DNA of 64,000 nucleotides, taken from contig HG738140.1 in the NCBI GenBank assembly GCA_000499405.2, positions 10,877,560 through 10,941,559 on the forward strand. Direction: 5' to 3'. The position numbers and the translations under genes were made by a program. The notes under the pieces are model-generated. The model saw only the letters and a program-made list of their open reading frames with translations. It did not search any database and had not been told where the DNA came from. Shown piece after piece: positions 52,622 through 64,000 of this stretch; the stretch's first letter is position 1; every line of letters starts with the position of its first letter. Source of the stretch: Onchocerca volvulus. Its lineage: Eukaryota > Nematoda > Chromadorea > Rhabditida > Onchocercidae.

Positions 52622-55600
52622 TCAGGTTGTATATTTTGAAATTTTGTAACGGATGCATTTCTTGACAACTGCGATAGACTGACTAGGTGATCTGAAAGCA
52701 CAATATCAAATAGCTTCTTTACTTCGAAGTCTGCTTATTACTTAAATAAAACATGAAACAACAAAACATCTACGCATGGAAAACATAAATTATCGAACAC
52801 TGGACTGTGCCTCAACCAAAACAATTCTAAATATATAATCCTCCAATAAGTATTATTTGAAATTTAACTCATTATTACCCTATTAATCTCGGATACCATA
52901 ATTTAAATTTATGGAACTAATAATAGCATGACCTTTAATGCAAAATCAGCCAATCTAATAAAATTAGTTATTTTACAACTAATAAAATAACATTAAAAAC
53001 TCAGGAGTTTCTTATATGATAGATTAAAATGAAAGCTGTTTATGCACTAAGCTTTATCTAAATTCACTCAGAACTCAATAAAGAACATACTCTTTCCGTT
53101 AATTTTTTATATTCGAAAAACTTAAAATCGTAGTATTCTAGACTTGAAATGGAAACATAACTTTGAAATGGAAGTAATTTCGTCTCTTGCTAGTGGGCTA
53201 ACTGCAGCAGGTGTGGATATCTGTTTATGTGTTGCTAAATGATGCGCCATTCCAGCCATTTTATGTTTTAGTCCCTAAAAAAATTGATTCAATGATGCAA
53301 CACAATGGAAGAATTGATAAGGAAATTTTATCCAAATAATTTAATTGAACACAACTGATCTGAATAGACAAGCAAACTCCTACAGATTTACGATATATGC
53401 GTCGAAAATTCTCCTTCTTTCAATTACCGAATTAAAAAAAGTATGATTCAGGCTTACATTATATGTGCACAAGTAATATAAAATGGAAATGCATTTCGCA
53501 ACAGTCAGTTACTTGATCCTCGAACCTTTTTCATTTCCTAACATTATTCATTTATTTTTACAAAGACTACGTTGAGTTTTTTAATTCATAACAGTGCCTC
53601 CAACGCGGATGGTCGATTTGCGCATGCTAGTGCTAGCGGTGATGCAGAAATCAATTTCTCTTTTTTTTTAACAGGTAAACTAGCATCTGAAAGCCGTTTG
53701 AACATAGAACCAGTTGAACCCATCGTTGGTACAATCGCCAATGTGGACGATGCAACAGTTGTATTGCTGTAATAGCAATACTGTCAAATTAAAATTTAAT
53801 AAATATAAAAATCTGATGAACATTATATTTATAAAATTGGAATAAAGCCACTTGAAGACTTAAGCAAAGAATCCATCTGGAAAGCTTCCAATTCTTTCAA
53901 GACAAATTAGTAGCCAACCTTAGCTGTATTCCATCTTGGCTGGAGGCTGACCGAGGCATAAACGTCTGTTTCTGGGATGAACTTCCCGGAATAATATCAT
54001 TGCTGGTTCTTTTACCACTTAACCGACGAAAAAGTGATGATTTTCGATTCTTTTTCTCCAACTGGACACGATGCTGCGATTTTCTCGGTTTCTTCCTGGC
54101 CAGCTTGCCAACCGTTCGACGTGGTGCACCTTCACGAATTGAAGTTGATGAGAGTGGCATTGTCTGTAAACTTTTAGTTTCTAGAAATCTCGATTCTCAA
54201 AAGTTGAAGAACTGGTTCATCCAAAACCTTTAAAAAAATTCCTCAGAAAAGTAGACTGAAAAAATTATCAACAAAACGATTAAATTATATCAAAGTAAAG
54301 AAAGAAAGAAATATACGGGAAAGGATCAAATAGTAAATCTATGAGACATATAAGAGAAGTAAAGGGAAAACAAGACTTTACTAAAATAAAGAAAAATTTG
54401 AAGGTAAAAGAAGCATAAGTTCGATACGAGATCATCAACAAATGATGAATAGATGCCTTATATACTAACATAATATTTCCAAAAATAAATAACTGCCATA
54501 ACTCTTACTTCTATACATACTACATAAGTCAAAATTAATTAAATCTCTACATACTAATTTTTTTATAAAATAAAAAAATGGCCAAGAAATGACCTTCAGG
54601 GAAAGTTCATTTCCATGTGCAAGAAGACGATGCAACAGCTGCGGATGAGTAAGATTAGAGACAGGTTGAGAATGAACATGGGTAATGAGATCATTTGGCC
54701 GTATACCAGCTTGATAAGCTGGAGAGCCTTCTTCCACTTTTGTTACCAGGTGTTCAATAGTGTAATAGTCCGATTGTTCACCCAAATAGACACGTACCGA
54801 ACGAATCGTGAACCCAAAACCTTGTATTCCTTTCCTGAAATAATGCAAGATCCCGCAAACATTTGCTTTCTTTGATATATTATTGTTTAGAAGTTCAATA
54901 ATCTGAACAATAAAATTAGCACCATAACTCAAGTTTGTAGTTCGTTTTCAACTCATTTATTGAAAAAGGTTGATTATTCCTAGGTTTAACAGATAATAAA
55001 ACGTCTTATTGCAATTATACTACGAAAACCAATATTTCTGAACGAAAATCATTCAATCTTTGTAATGAATTAAACGCGTTTTTATGATTTTGTATTTTGA
55101 TTGGATATACATATATTTTATACATATTTCTTGTTCTTAAGAAAATCTTCTACAGAAAAGACTACACCTTCAACAAGTTTTTGTTTTCTTCAAGAAAAAA
55201 AATGCATATATAGAACATAATCATATTACAGAAATTTTAATATTCATACCTAATGATTATCGGCGCTCTTAATAGGAAATTCTGCTCCGTTACAGGAGTT
55301 GCACTAACTAATGTATTGGAAGAAATGCCATCAAGTGATGACGCGCTGGAAGCTGAACCAGCAGGCGATTGCTGAATAATTAATGGCGAAGACTGTTTTG
55401 GAATTTCAAGTTGCAGAATATGATCCTGTTTATTAAACGCTTCATCGTTTCGACTCTGCATATATATAAACATAACTGCTTTGCGTTAGCGTAAATGATT
55501 TTCTTAATTCATGTCCTCAGTAATCTAAGTAAGATCTATTTCTAGAATAAAGAGAGTGAAAATAAATGACAAATTCTCTTAATGAAACAATAAAAAATTT

Positions 55601-58600
55601 TAGGTTTGACCAAAAACTCACAGAATCGAAAATAACTAAATCAGAAGCTGCTCGTGATTCAGTTACAGGTGATAGCTCTTTTTTATCACAAGAGTTGATT
55701 GTAGTTGCGTCAGATTCGTACGTTACCGAAAAGCTGGAATAAAAACTGATAATTTAATAAAAAATCATAATAAGCACTCTAGATTATCCTAATCCTATAA
55801 TGTTAGATGGAATTTCCCGATCAGTTGAGAATTTCGAATAGAATTTTCGTAATGTTTAGCTTGCTTACCGTGGCAAAGGAGATGTTGAAGCCTTCCTCTT
55901 TTGATTCTGATAACTGTCTATGGATGGCACCAGTCGCGAATATTCAGAAAAATTAGATGCATCAACTGAAGAATCTACAGATAAGTCAATTGCACTGAGA
56001 CAACCCACTTCATTTGTTCCATTGCTTGATGTAAACAAATTATTTGGAAGCTGAGATGGAAAGCACCGTTTGAATAGCATTGTCTGAAAATAAAAAGATC
56101 AGTTATGACGAAGCAAAAGTTTGCGCAAAGACAAACACGATCGCTCGATTTGGAACAAGATGAAATTTTATAAATAAAATTACCACACATTAGTACCATT
56201 TCACAGATGCTTGAAAAAATTATCGAAATTTTAACCCAATAAACCAATAAACAGTAGCGAAAATAGAAAATAAACTAACCGCCGTTAATGGACAATCATA
56301 TTTAACCTACCTTATTTTCGTGAATATCTCCGCTTAACTGACAAGAAACTGAACTCGAATCAGATCGGCTGTTTTTGACATTATCAAAATTTGCAACCTT
56401 AAAAGAGATTTTTGCATATTATTAAGAAAAAGAGCAGCAAAAAAAGATAATGTTAATATTCAGAAAAACCTGGGCCATATTAACCGATTCAGTACTAATT
56501 ACTGAATGTCGAGGTGATGCAGTATCAAAAAAACCAAACATTGGAGCATTATCTTCGTCACCACTATCAACATCGTGATTGTAGCTGGAAAAAAATATTA
56601 AAGAAAAAAAATCAAAGAATTGAAAGTATTAACAATAACACGTAAGTTTTCGAAAAATTAGTATGTATTATTCATGAGATTCTCCATCAGGGAATGTTGG
56701 AAAGTGTTAAAAATTTCCGGAAAACTCTGGGAAAATGTCTTATATCAATCCCTCAGATGGATTCAGATCATCAGTATCATAATGTTTTGATTATAAGAGC
56801 ATATGATATGTATGACTGCGTTTCTTAAGGATATATGATACAGAAATGTCCAATACTTCCACACATAATGTCTACAGTGAGCAACCGGTAGTACTAGAAC
56901 TGAAGAGGTGAAATTTAGCAGAAAAATTTGATTTGTTTTAGCATACATTCCATAAATAACTAACAAAAGTAATATATTTCGCAAGACAGAAAGCATTTAA
57001 CAGCTTTTTCGACAAAAGAAAAAATTAAATACAAAAGTGACAAACCGATCTGTTCTCGCATCAAAATAAGATGTATCTTCTTCTCCCTTCAATTCCGGCA
57101 CAAATTCTGCTTTTTGACGTAATAAAGACTTGAAATTCAAACCAGCAAAAAAAGAATCATTCATCAGCTGCAATTAGAAAAACTGAATTTGAAAAGAAAA
57201 AGAAAAAAAAACACAACTTTTTAATGTTTCAAATAATAAACATCTTCAACTTTGAAATTCTGAATGACAACTTTAACAGTTGTTTCTACCAAAACATACG
57301 TATGTTTGGAAAAAGCGAACCTGCTGAGCACCACCAGTCGCTCCAATACGTTCTACCGGATCTTTCTCTAACAAACGTTTAATCAAAGACTCAGCTTCCA
57401 TGGGAAGTGCTTCTTCCCCTTCAGGAAACTCTGCTTCTTCTTCAAAAAAATTTCTTAAAATAAATGCAGAAATATATTTTCAAGTAAATAAAAATTTTAT
57501 ATCAAAAAGCCATCTGGAGCAGTAATATCAAACAAAAACTAACCGCTAACAATTTTTGCAAACAAATATTCTGGAGTATCAGCCATAAACGGAACAATTC
57601 CAATTAGAAATTCATATAAAATAATACCAAGTGCCCACCAATCTACTGGTTTACCTAAAAAACTTCTTATCACAAAGTAAACTTTTCGCTAGAGACAATG
57701 TATTCAGAAATAGTGAAATGTAAAACTCGAAATTTATTTCAAGAGCATACAAATACTAAAGCATGTATGCAAAATATTAAGAATCCATTACTGGTTCAAA
57801 AAAGAAATAAGGTATTTCTTCCAATTCTGAGAAATAAATATCTCACAATGGAAAAAAGATTTAAAAATCTAATAAGCTTACCATATCCCTGTCTTAAAAT
57901 TACTTCTGGTGCGATATATTCAGGAGTACCACAGAGCTGTTTATCCATAAATTGTTGTGTATCCGAAATGTCTATATAGTTTTCGCATAATAATGTTGCA
58001 CGATTCATAAGGCCGATTTTTGAAAGTCCAAAATCGGTTAATTTTATATGACCTATTGCCGTTATTAATAGGCTATAAATAAATGAGAACATTATAAAAA
58101 TTGAGTGTAAAAAACCATAAAGTAATTTCAACGATATTACAACTTCATAAACTTTATTACAGTTGATGGAAAACGATTATTGCCACTTTGAAAATACTTT
58201 TTGCTCGTTTTAAATTATCATTTGAAATGATAATTACAAATGAATTTTAGAAGATTTGCAATATCCAAAAAGTCATCTTGGTTTAAAAAGGAGAGGCATA
58301 TCTCGATCTATGAAATTTATTAACAATCTTTCATTCGAATCTTGTGTGGAGTAAGATTTATTTCCTATTCATATAATACTTATTATTAAATTTACTATTA
58401 ACTTTTGAGAGATTTCAGATTTTATTTAAAAATTTTATATTTCATTTCAAAATGATTATTAAGTAACGAAGAAAGAAATTAGAAAATAGACAGACTTACT
58501 TATCCGGTTTTAAATCACGATGTACAATACCATAAGAGTGAAGATAATCAACAGCAAGAACAGTTTCTGCAATATATAGCCGTGCTGTATCAAGTGGTAA

Positions 58601-61600
58601 TGTCCCAGCTTTTTTTAATAAAGCTGCGCAATCTCCACCTTCAACATATTCCATTAACATGCACAAATGATGACGTGTCTCGAATGAACCATAAAATGAT
58701 ACGACGAATGGATTATCCGTAAATGTCAGTATATCTCTCTCAGCATATACCTAAAGCAAACAATAAGTCTGGACTTAATATTAAATATTTGGAAAGTTCT
58801 TATTCAGTAAATTCTTATGCAAATTAATGGATAAATGAAATAAGTGAATGTTACAAGCAAATTACCTGATTTATTTGATTGCGCATTAATAAAGTTTGTT
58901 TCTTCATTCGCTTCAGTGCAAAGCGTTGTCGAGTTTCTTTATGCCGTACCAAATAAACGGCGCCATATGCTCCGTTGCTTATTAACTTAATAAAAAAAAA
59001 AAAATTTGAAATTAAATAGAACTGCGCACTGGTCATTACGAAAATGAAAAGTATCTACCAGTAAAATGCTTTACCATATGAATTTTTCCCTTCATTTTAT
59101 AAAAAAAAAATTTATGATATACATAAGTTCCACTCTTTGGTGCCTATTTCGCTCAATATTCTACTAACTATAAACACTTAAAACAAAGTCATTCATAAAC
59201 ATGAATTCTATAAATATGGGTTCAAATATGATCTCAAATTATATAACCTTTTTCATTTAAGGATTGCAAACTCGCTGATCAATAATAATTAATCAGTTTT
59301 AATCCACTCATATCTAACAAGGATCGAAATTTTCTACTCACCCGAATTGTTTCATAATCATCTTCAGCTGGAGGACGTCTTTCACATAATTCGCGCTCAT
59401 ACTCCACGGCCAAACGAGTTTCATCATTGAACAGTGAACCTTGCTTTCCCTGGAAGAAATTTCTTTTTTCAAAATAAAAGAAATACATGAGATGCGAAAT
59501 TGTATTGAAACGCAAAATTTCCTTGTGTTTATCAACTGATTCATATTCACAAACAGCTTTACATCTTTTCGAATAAATTATGAATTACAATTAGATAAAA
59601 ACAAGCTTAAAAGATCAATTTAAAATTAGCATAGTTTTTATTTCCAAAAATTACATTTATTTTCAAAAAAATTACAGATCTGGCATACCTCTGAAAGATC
59701 AATTGTTGAATCGGACATCAAATTTTTATTCAGACCAAGTTTACTTATGATATACTGTGGTAAATCTGGAACTCTCGCATTACCTGCACCGAGCTGCTCA
59801 CGAACCGCCCCTTCCGTTTCTTCTAACAAGTGATAGAATTGATCTGGATCGAATTCCTTTAAACACGAGGGATAAGGAAAAAACAATAAACGCTGCTTTT
59901 GTGAACTGTTTAAAAAGTGTTTAAAGATTTTAGAAATGCATTTTTTTAAATTTTTGCTATTCTTTTTAATAAAGTTATTCATGTTATACTTCAACTGATA
60001 AAAACTAATTACCAAACACTCTAAAATACGAGCCGGTCGAGAAATGATCATTAGTACATGCTTCACCATTTTAGACAAAAGAGCAAAACTTTCAGGTGAA
60101 GTTTTTCCATGTGCTTCAGCGATAACAGCTTCAAGTCTTTGCGATATCTCTGAGAAGTAAGAAGCATTGGTGAGATCATCTCTTGATTTTGACAGACAGT
60201 CTGAAATTCTCTTCATAATCATAATGAGAACTTCTAAATATGGCTATAAAATCTAAGAATTTCTTAATAATAAAAAGCATTTCAAATCCAAGTATAAAAT
60301 TATTGGTTATTTCTTTCGCGAATACGAATGTGATGTTCTTTTTGTCTTAAAATTTTATATCTCGGTTCTTTAAATGAAGATTTCCATGAAATACATGGTA
60401 TCTTTCTATATTTTAATTTGTCACTGATTTGATAAAATCAAATCAGTATTAAGTTAATTTGTTGCGAGTTATAACTTATGTGACTTTTAGATGAATTCTT
60501 TTTCGACATTTCTAGGTAATCTATCATTCAAAACTTTAGAAGCAGCATATGAAGCACCATTAGCAATTTCGACAATTTGATGATGAAGAAACCGCACAGC
60601 ACCATCTGAGATCAGTCGGATTTTGGAATCGCCATCCAAATTGTCAGCGATCATCGATCGACGACTAATCAGTGAGCTAAGTGAAGTATTTGGTGAACTA
60701 TCCCAGGTATCTTCCAAGCATATACTTTCAGGTCGTAATGTCGTATCCAAAGATGCAACTCCAGATAATAGAGCATTTTCATTGATAAACTGAGTGAGTT
60801 GTTCTTCCATTTGCTTCTTTGCCTAAAAAGCAGGATGAAAAATTTCAAAATATTGTCTCCTTTTCAATTGGCGATATCGTTTAATTTGATTAAAAATATG
60901 CAGGAAGTATGATAATTTAGTAATGCTACAGAATGATCAAACAGTTATGTTTGGAACATTCAAAATTTATGGTTGATTGTAACATCAAATTGTAAATTTG
61001 TTCAATTCTATGACAAAAAAGTGCATCCACCTTTGGAAAGCGTTCCTTGTAAATTGTTTTATGGACAACAACATTGTTTGTCGAATCAGAACCGAAATTT
61101 ACAGAATTTCTACAATATATGAAACCAATATACTTTCAAACTGATTCAGGAATAATTCAAGAAAATTAAAAAGCTTGTCATTGGGCAACAACAGGATAGC
61201 CCACATAAGCATATTACATGAGCTTTTATTAAATGATCATAATATGAGTCATTTAATAAAAACTCATGTAATATGCTTACACTTTAAACTACTCTTTTCA
61301 ATCCATTTTGAACTGCAAAAAAATTCAGGAAATACTAATGTCAAAACTAGCGTGGTTTTTAATTTTATAATTAGCAACGAAAAAATATTAATAAAATATC
61401 CATTCATGTATAGAAAAAATTCAGTTTTCTATAATTCAAGATATTTGCAGATCAAATAACAAAAACAACATAGTGAAAATTTCTTTAAGTTGAAAAGAAA
61501 AAACCTTAAACATTTAAACTTACGTTAAACTGCGGGAACGAGGACGAATTTGACCCAGAAAATCTTCATTTGAACCCTCAGCACTGCTAAGTCGCAAATC

Positions 61601-62934
61601 AGTAAGGATATCGCAAAGCTGTTCTTGCGATGAATATTCACTCTAGAAAAAAAAATTTTTCTTCAAAAATTCATAATCTCCTGTATTTTTCTTAAATATG
61701 ATTTTAACTTTCTTTCTTCATAGAAGACATAATGAATGTAGAAGAAGCAAATTTTGTCATCAATATTGAAATATAATTTCACAACTTTCTCACATTAGCG
61801 TGATATAAGCTTCACTACATTAGATTATTCACCAGTATGGTGAAGCTTATGTCACGCTAATGATCCTAATGATCACGCTAATCTCATTATATTGGATTAA
61901 AAATCTATATAAAACAATATTCGTCCACTTCTGATTTTCCATCATGCAAGAGAAAACAATGAATATTCATTCTAGAAAGATTTATTTTGCACTTTAGAAT
62001 TTTTTTATATTTTTTGTATGGATTAATACTTATGAAGAAATTCCTAAAATCAAATAACCGAGAATGCTGAAATGCTTCCAGGTGTTCCATAACCACTTGA
62101 TGATGGAAGAGATGCAACTGACCAACGTCTATTATCTTGAGCTGACGCTAATGACGTTGTACGTGAACTATTTGTTCTGAAATAGTACGATTTAGTATAT
62201 GTCTCTAGTTCATTCTTTATTCCTTATTTCTAAAAAACAAATCTCGTTGAAATAAGTTTTTTTTTTTTGCATTTTTCGCATGGAAATAAAAAGAGCATTT
62301 GAAAAGATCAAAGGACACAAACCTAAGCGGCACAGCTACTGGATTTGTTTTTCCATGAAGAAAGGGGCATAGAACAACACGACTAGGCGATCGGCACTTT
62401 CGCGCAAGAATAGGAGATGCTGAAGCATTCAAACTTCGACGATACCCAAGATTACTTGTCGATGAACACAAAAGATGACTCCCATCTTTTCGCTAGAAAT
62501 TCTGTTTGATTTGCATAAAATTGGTTCAACTATATCAAAAGAAAGCTATGCAAAATTGTTGTGCTTCAACGATATTTGCATTAATAGGAACATGAAATTA
62601 TTGATAGTGGGGTAAAAATATAAAGTAAATCATTTCCTTCCTTAAGAAAGGGAAGAAAAAAAGAATCAACAATTAGAAAGGATAAAAAGTAAATGAAAGA
62701 TTAAGTATTTACTAACATGTAACAATAAATCATCAGCAAGAATATTTCTTAAATTGACCTTTTCAAATCTAATTCAAAAAATATAACATACTCGGAGATT
62801 AGAAGATGACTGAACTGATGCAGAAATTTGTGGATCGGAATGACCTAATGAAGAGTTACGCACTCGCACCATATTTCCTAACATTGCAATATGGTTTGAA
62901 CAAGAAGAGTCCACTGATTTTTGACTAAGCATAC
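52622..62934 (-). CDS. kin-4: MAST-family Ser/Thr kinase with PDZ domain (KIN-4 type)
   Basis: Twenty-five exons keep one frame from ATG (62932) to 52622, giving about 1,255 aa. MAST kinases are AGC-related and bind PTEN and other partners through PDZ. The N-terminus has the family Ser-rich motifs [15 protein letters not shown] and [19 protein letters not shown] (about residue 120). The helical pre-kinase domain spans roughly 210-410 ([37 protein letters not shown]). The kinase domain (about 448-730) has the Gly loop [10 protein letters not shown], Lys in [42 protein letters not shown] and [10 protein letters not shown], so it should be active. After a Ser-rich region comes the PDZ domain (about 1002-1082: [33 protein letters not shown]), then a basic Ser-rich segment ([15 protein letters not shown]). 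The last three exons (53673-53766, 53162-53274, 52622-52691) are less certain. An upstream exon beyond 62934 is possible. Confidence 0.93.
60423..60447. repeat. Short inverted repeat (11-bp arms)
   Basis: ACTGATTTGAT and its exact complement flank an AAA spacer in an intron of the MAST kinase gene. It could form a small hairpin in the transcript. A+T-rich sequence produces such repeats by chance, so no function is implied. Confidence 0.7.
61206..61279. mobile_element. Hairpin element with 31-bp arms in MAST intron
   Basis: Arms 61206-61236 and 61249-61279 are reverse complements at 30 of 31 positions, with a 12-base loop. The outer sequence is TAAGCATATTACATGAG. The element has no coding capacity and lies in an intron of the MAST kinase gene. 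Its near-perfect arms suggest a recent foldback or miniature inverted-repeat insertion, or a small-RNA precursor-like hairpin. Confidence 0.65.
61793..61862. mobile_element. Hairpin element with 23-bp arms in MAST intron
   Basis: Arms 61793-61815 and 61840-61862 match at 22 of 23 positions as reverse complements (CATTAGCGTGATATAAGC...), around a 24-base loop. A third partial copy of the arm end (GATCACGCTAAT) follows at 61871-61882. It lies in an intron of the same gene as the 31-bp-arm hairpin, about 500 bases away, but the arm sequences are unrelated. Confidence 0.6.
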
Positions 62935-64000
62935 CTAAAACTTGGAATTCAAAATGTCCAGTGAATACAACATTTTGCAGCAATACCAATATTAAACTTC
63001 AATAACTTTATTTAACAACTCTGGCTCCGACAAAATCACTGTTAACGCCTTGGAATTTGTTTTTCTAACTTTTTTCTAGAATCAATGATAATCCGAAGTT
63101 GAGGTTTTTATTAAATTAAAATTAGTCAGTAAATGAGAATCGAACAAGAGATTATATATCGCAAATTAAAAAAAGAGAAATAAGACATTGCAGAAGCACT
63201 TAGAAATAATGGCAAAATGTGGGTAAAAGAATACGTAATGAGGCTACGATGAAAAATAAGAAAAGTAAAGTGGACAGAAATAAACTAATGGAGTTGAGAA
63301 AATCCTTGAAAGTGATCACTTCTCGGTCCTATATATTGAGTAAACGACAATTTAATTGGTTTTATTGAGAGCGAGCCACAAATCTATCTCAACAGCATTT
63401 CGCTTATAAATGGTATACAAGTAAAAATTATATTGGCACTTAGAAACAAGTGCCAGAGATGAAGTATTTCCTTTTCTTTCATCTTTCCTTGAATCATCTA
63501 AATGTATTAATAATATGTAAAACATACTTTTTAAATAGAGTGAAACTATCTATACAGCAATAACTTTGATCAAATCGTCATCTGAATAAAAATACAGTTC
63601 TATAATATTCGTTTCGAAATGCGAACATATTTTAAGTTGATTTTTTTTTTTAATAATTTAGTATTATCAGCTGATCTTAATGTTAATATTTTAACAGAAA
63701 ATTAGGATCAGAGTATCTGATTTTAGAAGTATTCCATAAATCTCTTAGCCGTATCAAAAAATGATAGCAAAAAAAAAAAAAAAAATAAATTCCTAAAAAG
63801 CGACATTAGCAATTTACTCAATTTTATTTTGGAATCTAATTTATTCAATAAACAGTGAGTCGCACATCTCATCCTAAAGGGTATTCAAGAATGAAGCAAC
63901 TTTAATAGGCATAAATTGGAAAAGAAGAAAGCAAAATTAATGAGATACATCAAAAAAATGCAGAAAATATGATATGCTTTAATATTTAAAACGTTCATCA
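62935..64000. other. Upstream of the MAST kinase gene, no supported gene
   Basis: A+T-rich sequence to the window end. It may be the promoter of the kinase gene or an intron if an upstream exon lies beyond the window. No open frame with recognisable motifs was seen. Confidence 0.45.

Noticed and set aside
61175..61459. Plus-strand 94-codon open frame
   Set aside because: Runs through both arms of the 31-bp hairpin in a MAST intron; a by-product of A+T-rich repeat sequence.

Overview
The window looks like nuclear DNA from a parasitic nematode, most likely a filarial (onchocercid) worm. It is about 70% A+T. Its genes are split into many exons of 40-270 bp, with introns of 100-900 bp and nematode-style T-rich TTTCAG/TTTTAG acceptors. 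Many start codons lie 0-20 bases after such an acceptor, which is what spliced-leader trans-splicing looks like. No species-specific marker was seen, so the genus is left open.

Left part (1-14.5 kb): about 5.6 kb with no supported gene, then plus-strand exons for at least two, probably three, secreted cysteine-rich proteins with ET-module-like or three-finger-like cysteine patterns (CC/CCC-x(2-6)-C near the module end). Two of them can be assembled as frame-consistent models: 5632-8754 (about 247 aa) and 10920-14536 (about 314 aa). The 3' end of a third lies between them at about 10.2-10.54 kb. They are the most novel content here, because no single reading frame shows them well.

Middle (16.9-37.5 kb): a minus-strand TEX2-like SMP-domain lipid-transfer protein (about 16.9-27.0 kb); a plus-strand mitochondrial ribosomal protein L27 (28.15-28.88 kb); then a minus-strand run of TTC19 (complex III maturation), ISCA2 (mitochondrial 4Fe-4S assembly), a 75-aa protein of unknown family, and lin-7 (L27+PDZ polarity scaffold).

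Right part (37.5-63 kb): the minus-strand run continues with UBE3C (HECT ubiquitin ligase with an IQ motif), the epsilon subunit of eIF2B (guanine-nucleotide exchange on eIF2) and a MAST-family kinase with a PDZ domain (kin-4 type). Seven minus-strand genes thus follow one another from 62.9 to 29.4 kb. The gaps between TTC19 and lin-7 are only 0.4-0.75 kb, so part of the run could be an operon. Three adjacent genes (L27m, TTC19, ISCA2) act in mitochondria.

Introns on the right hold several compact foldback elements: a 31-bp-arm hairpin at 61.2 kb, a 23-bp-arm hairpin at 61.8 kb, a foldback enclosing 37-bp tandem repeats at 50.3 kb, and a perfect 18-bp-arm palindrome at 42.2 kb. No tRNA, rRNA, CRISPR, virus-like or transposase gene was recognised. 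Exon borders are read by eye from splice consensus plus frame continuity; none was tested against transcripts.
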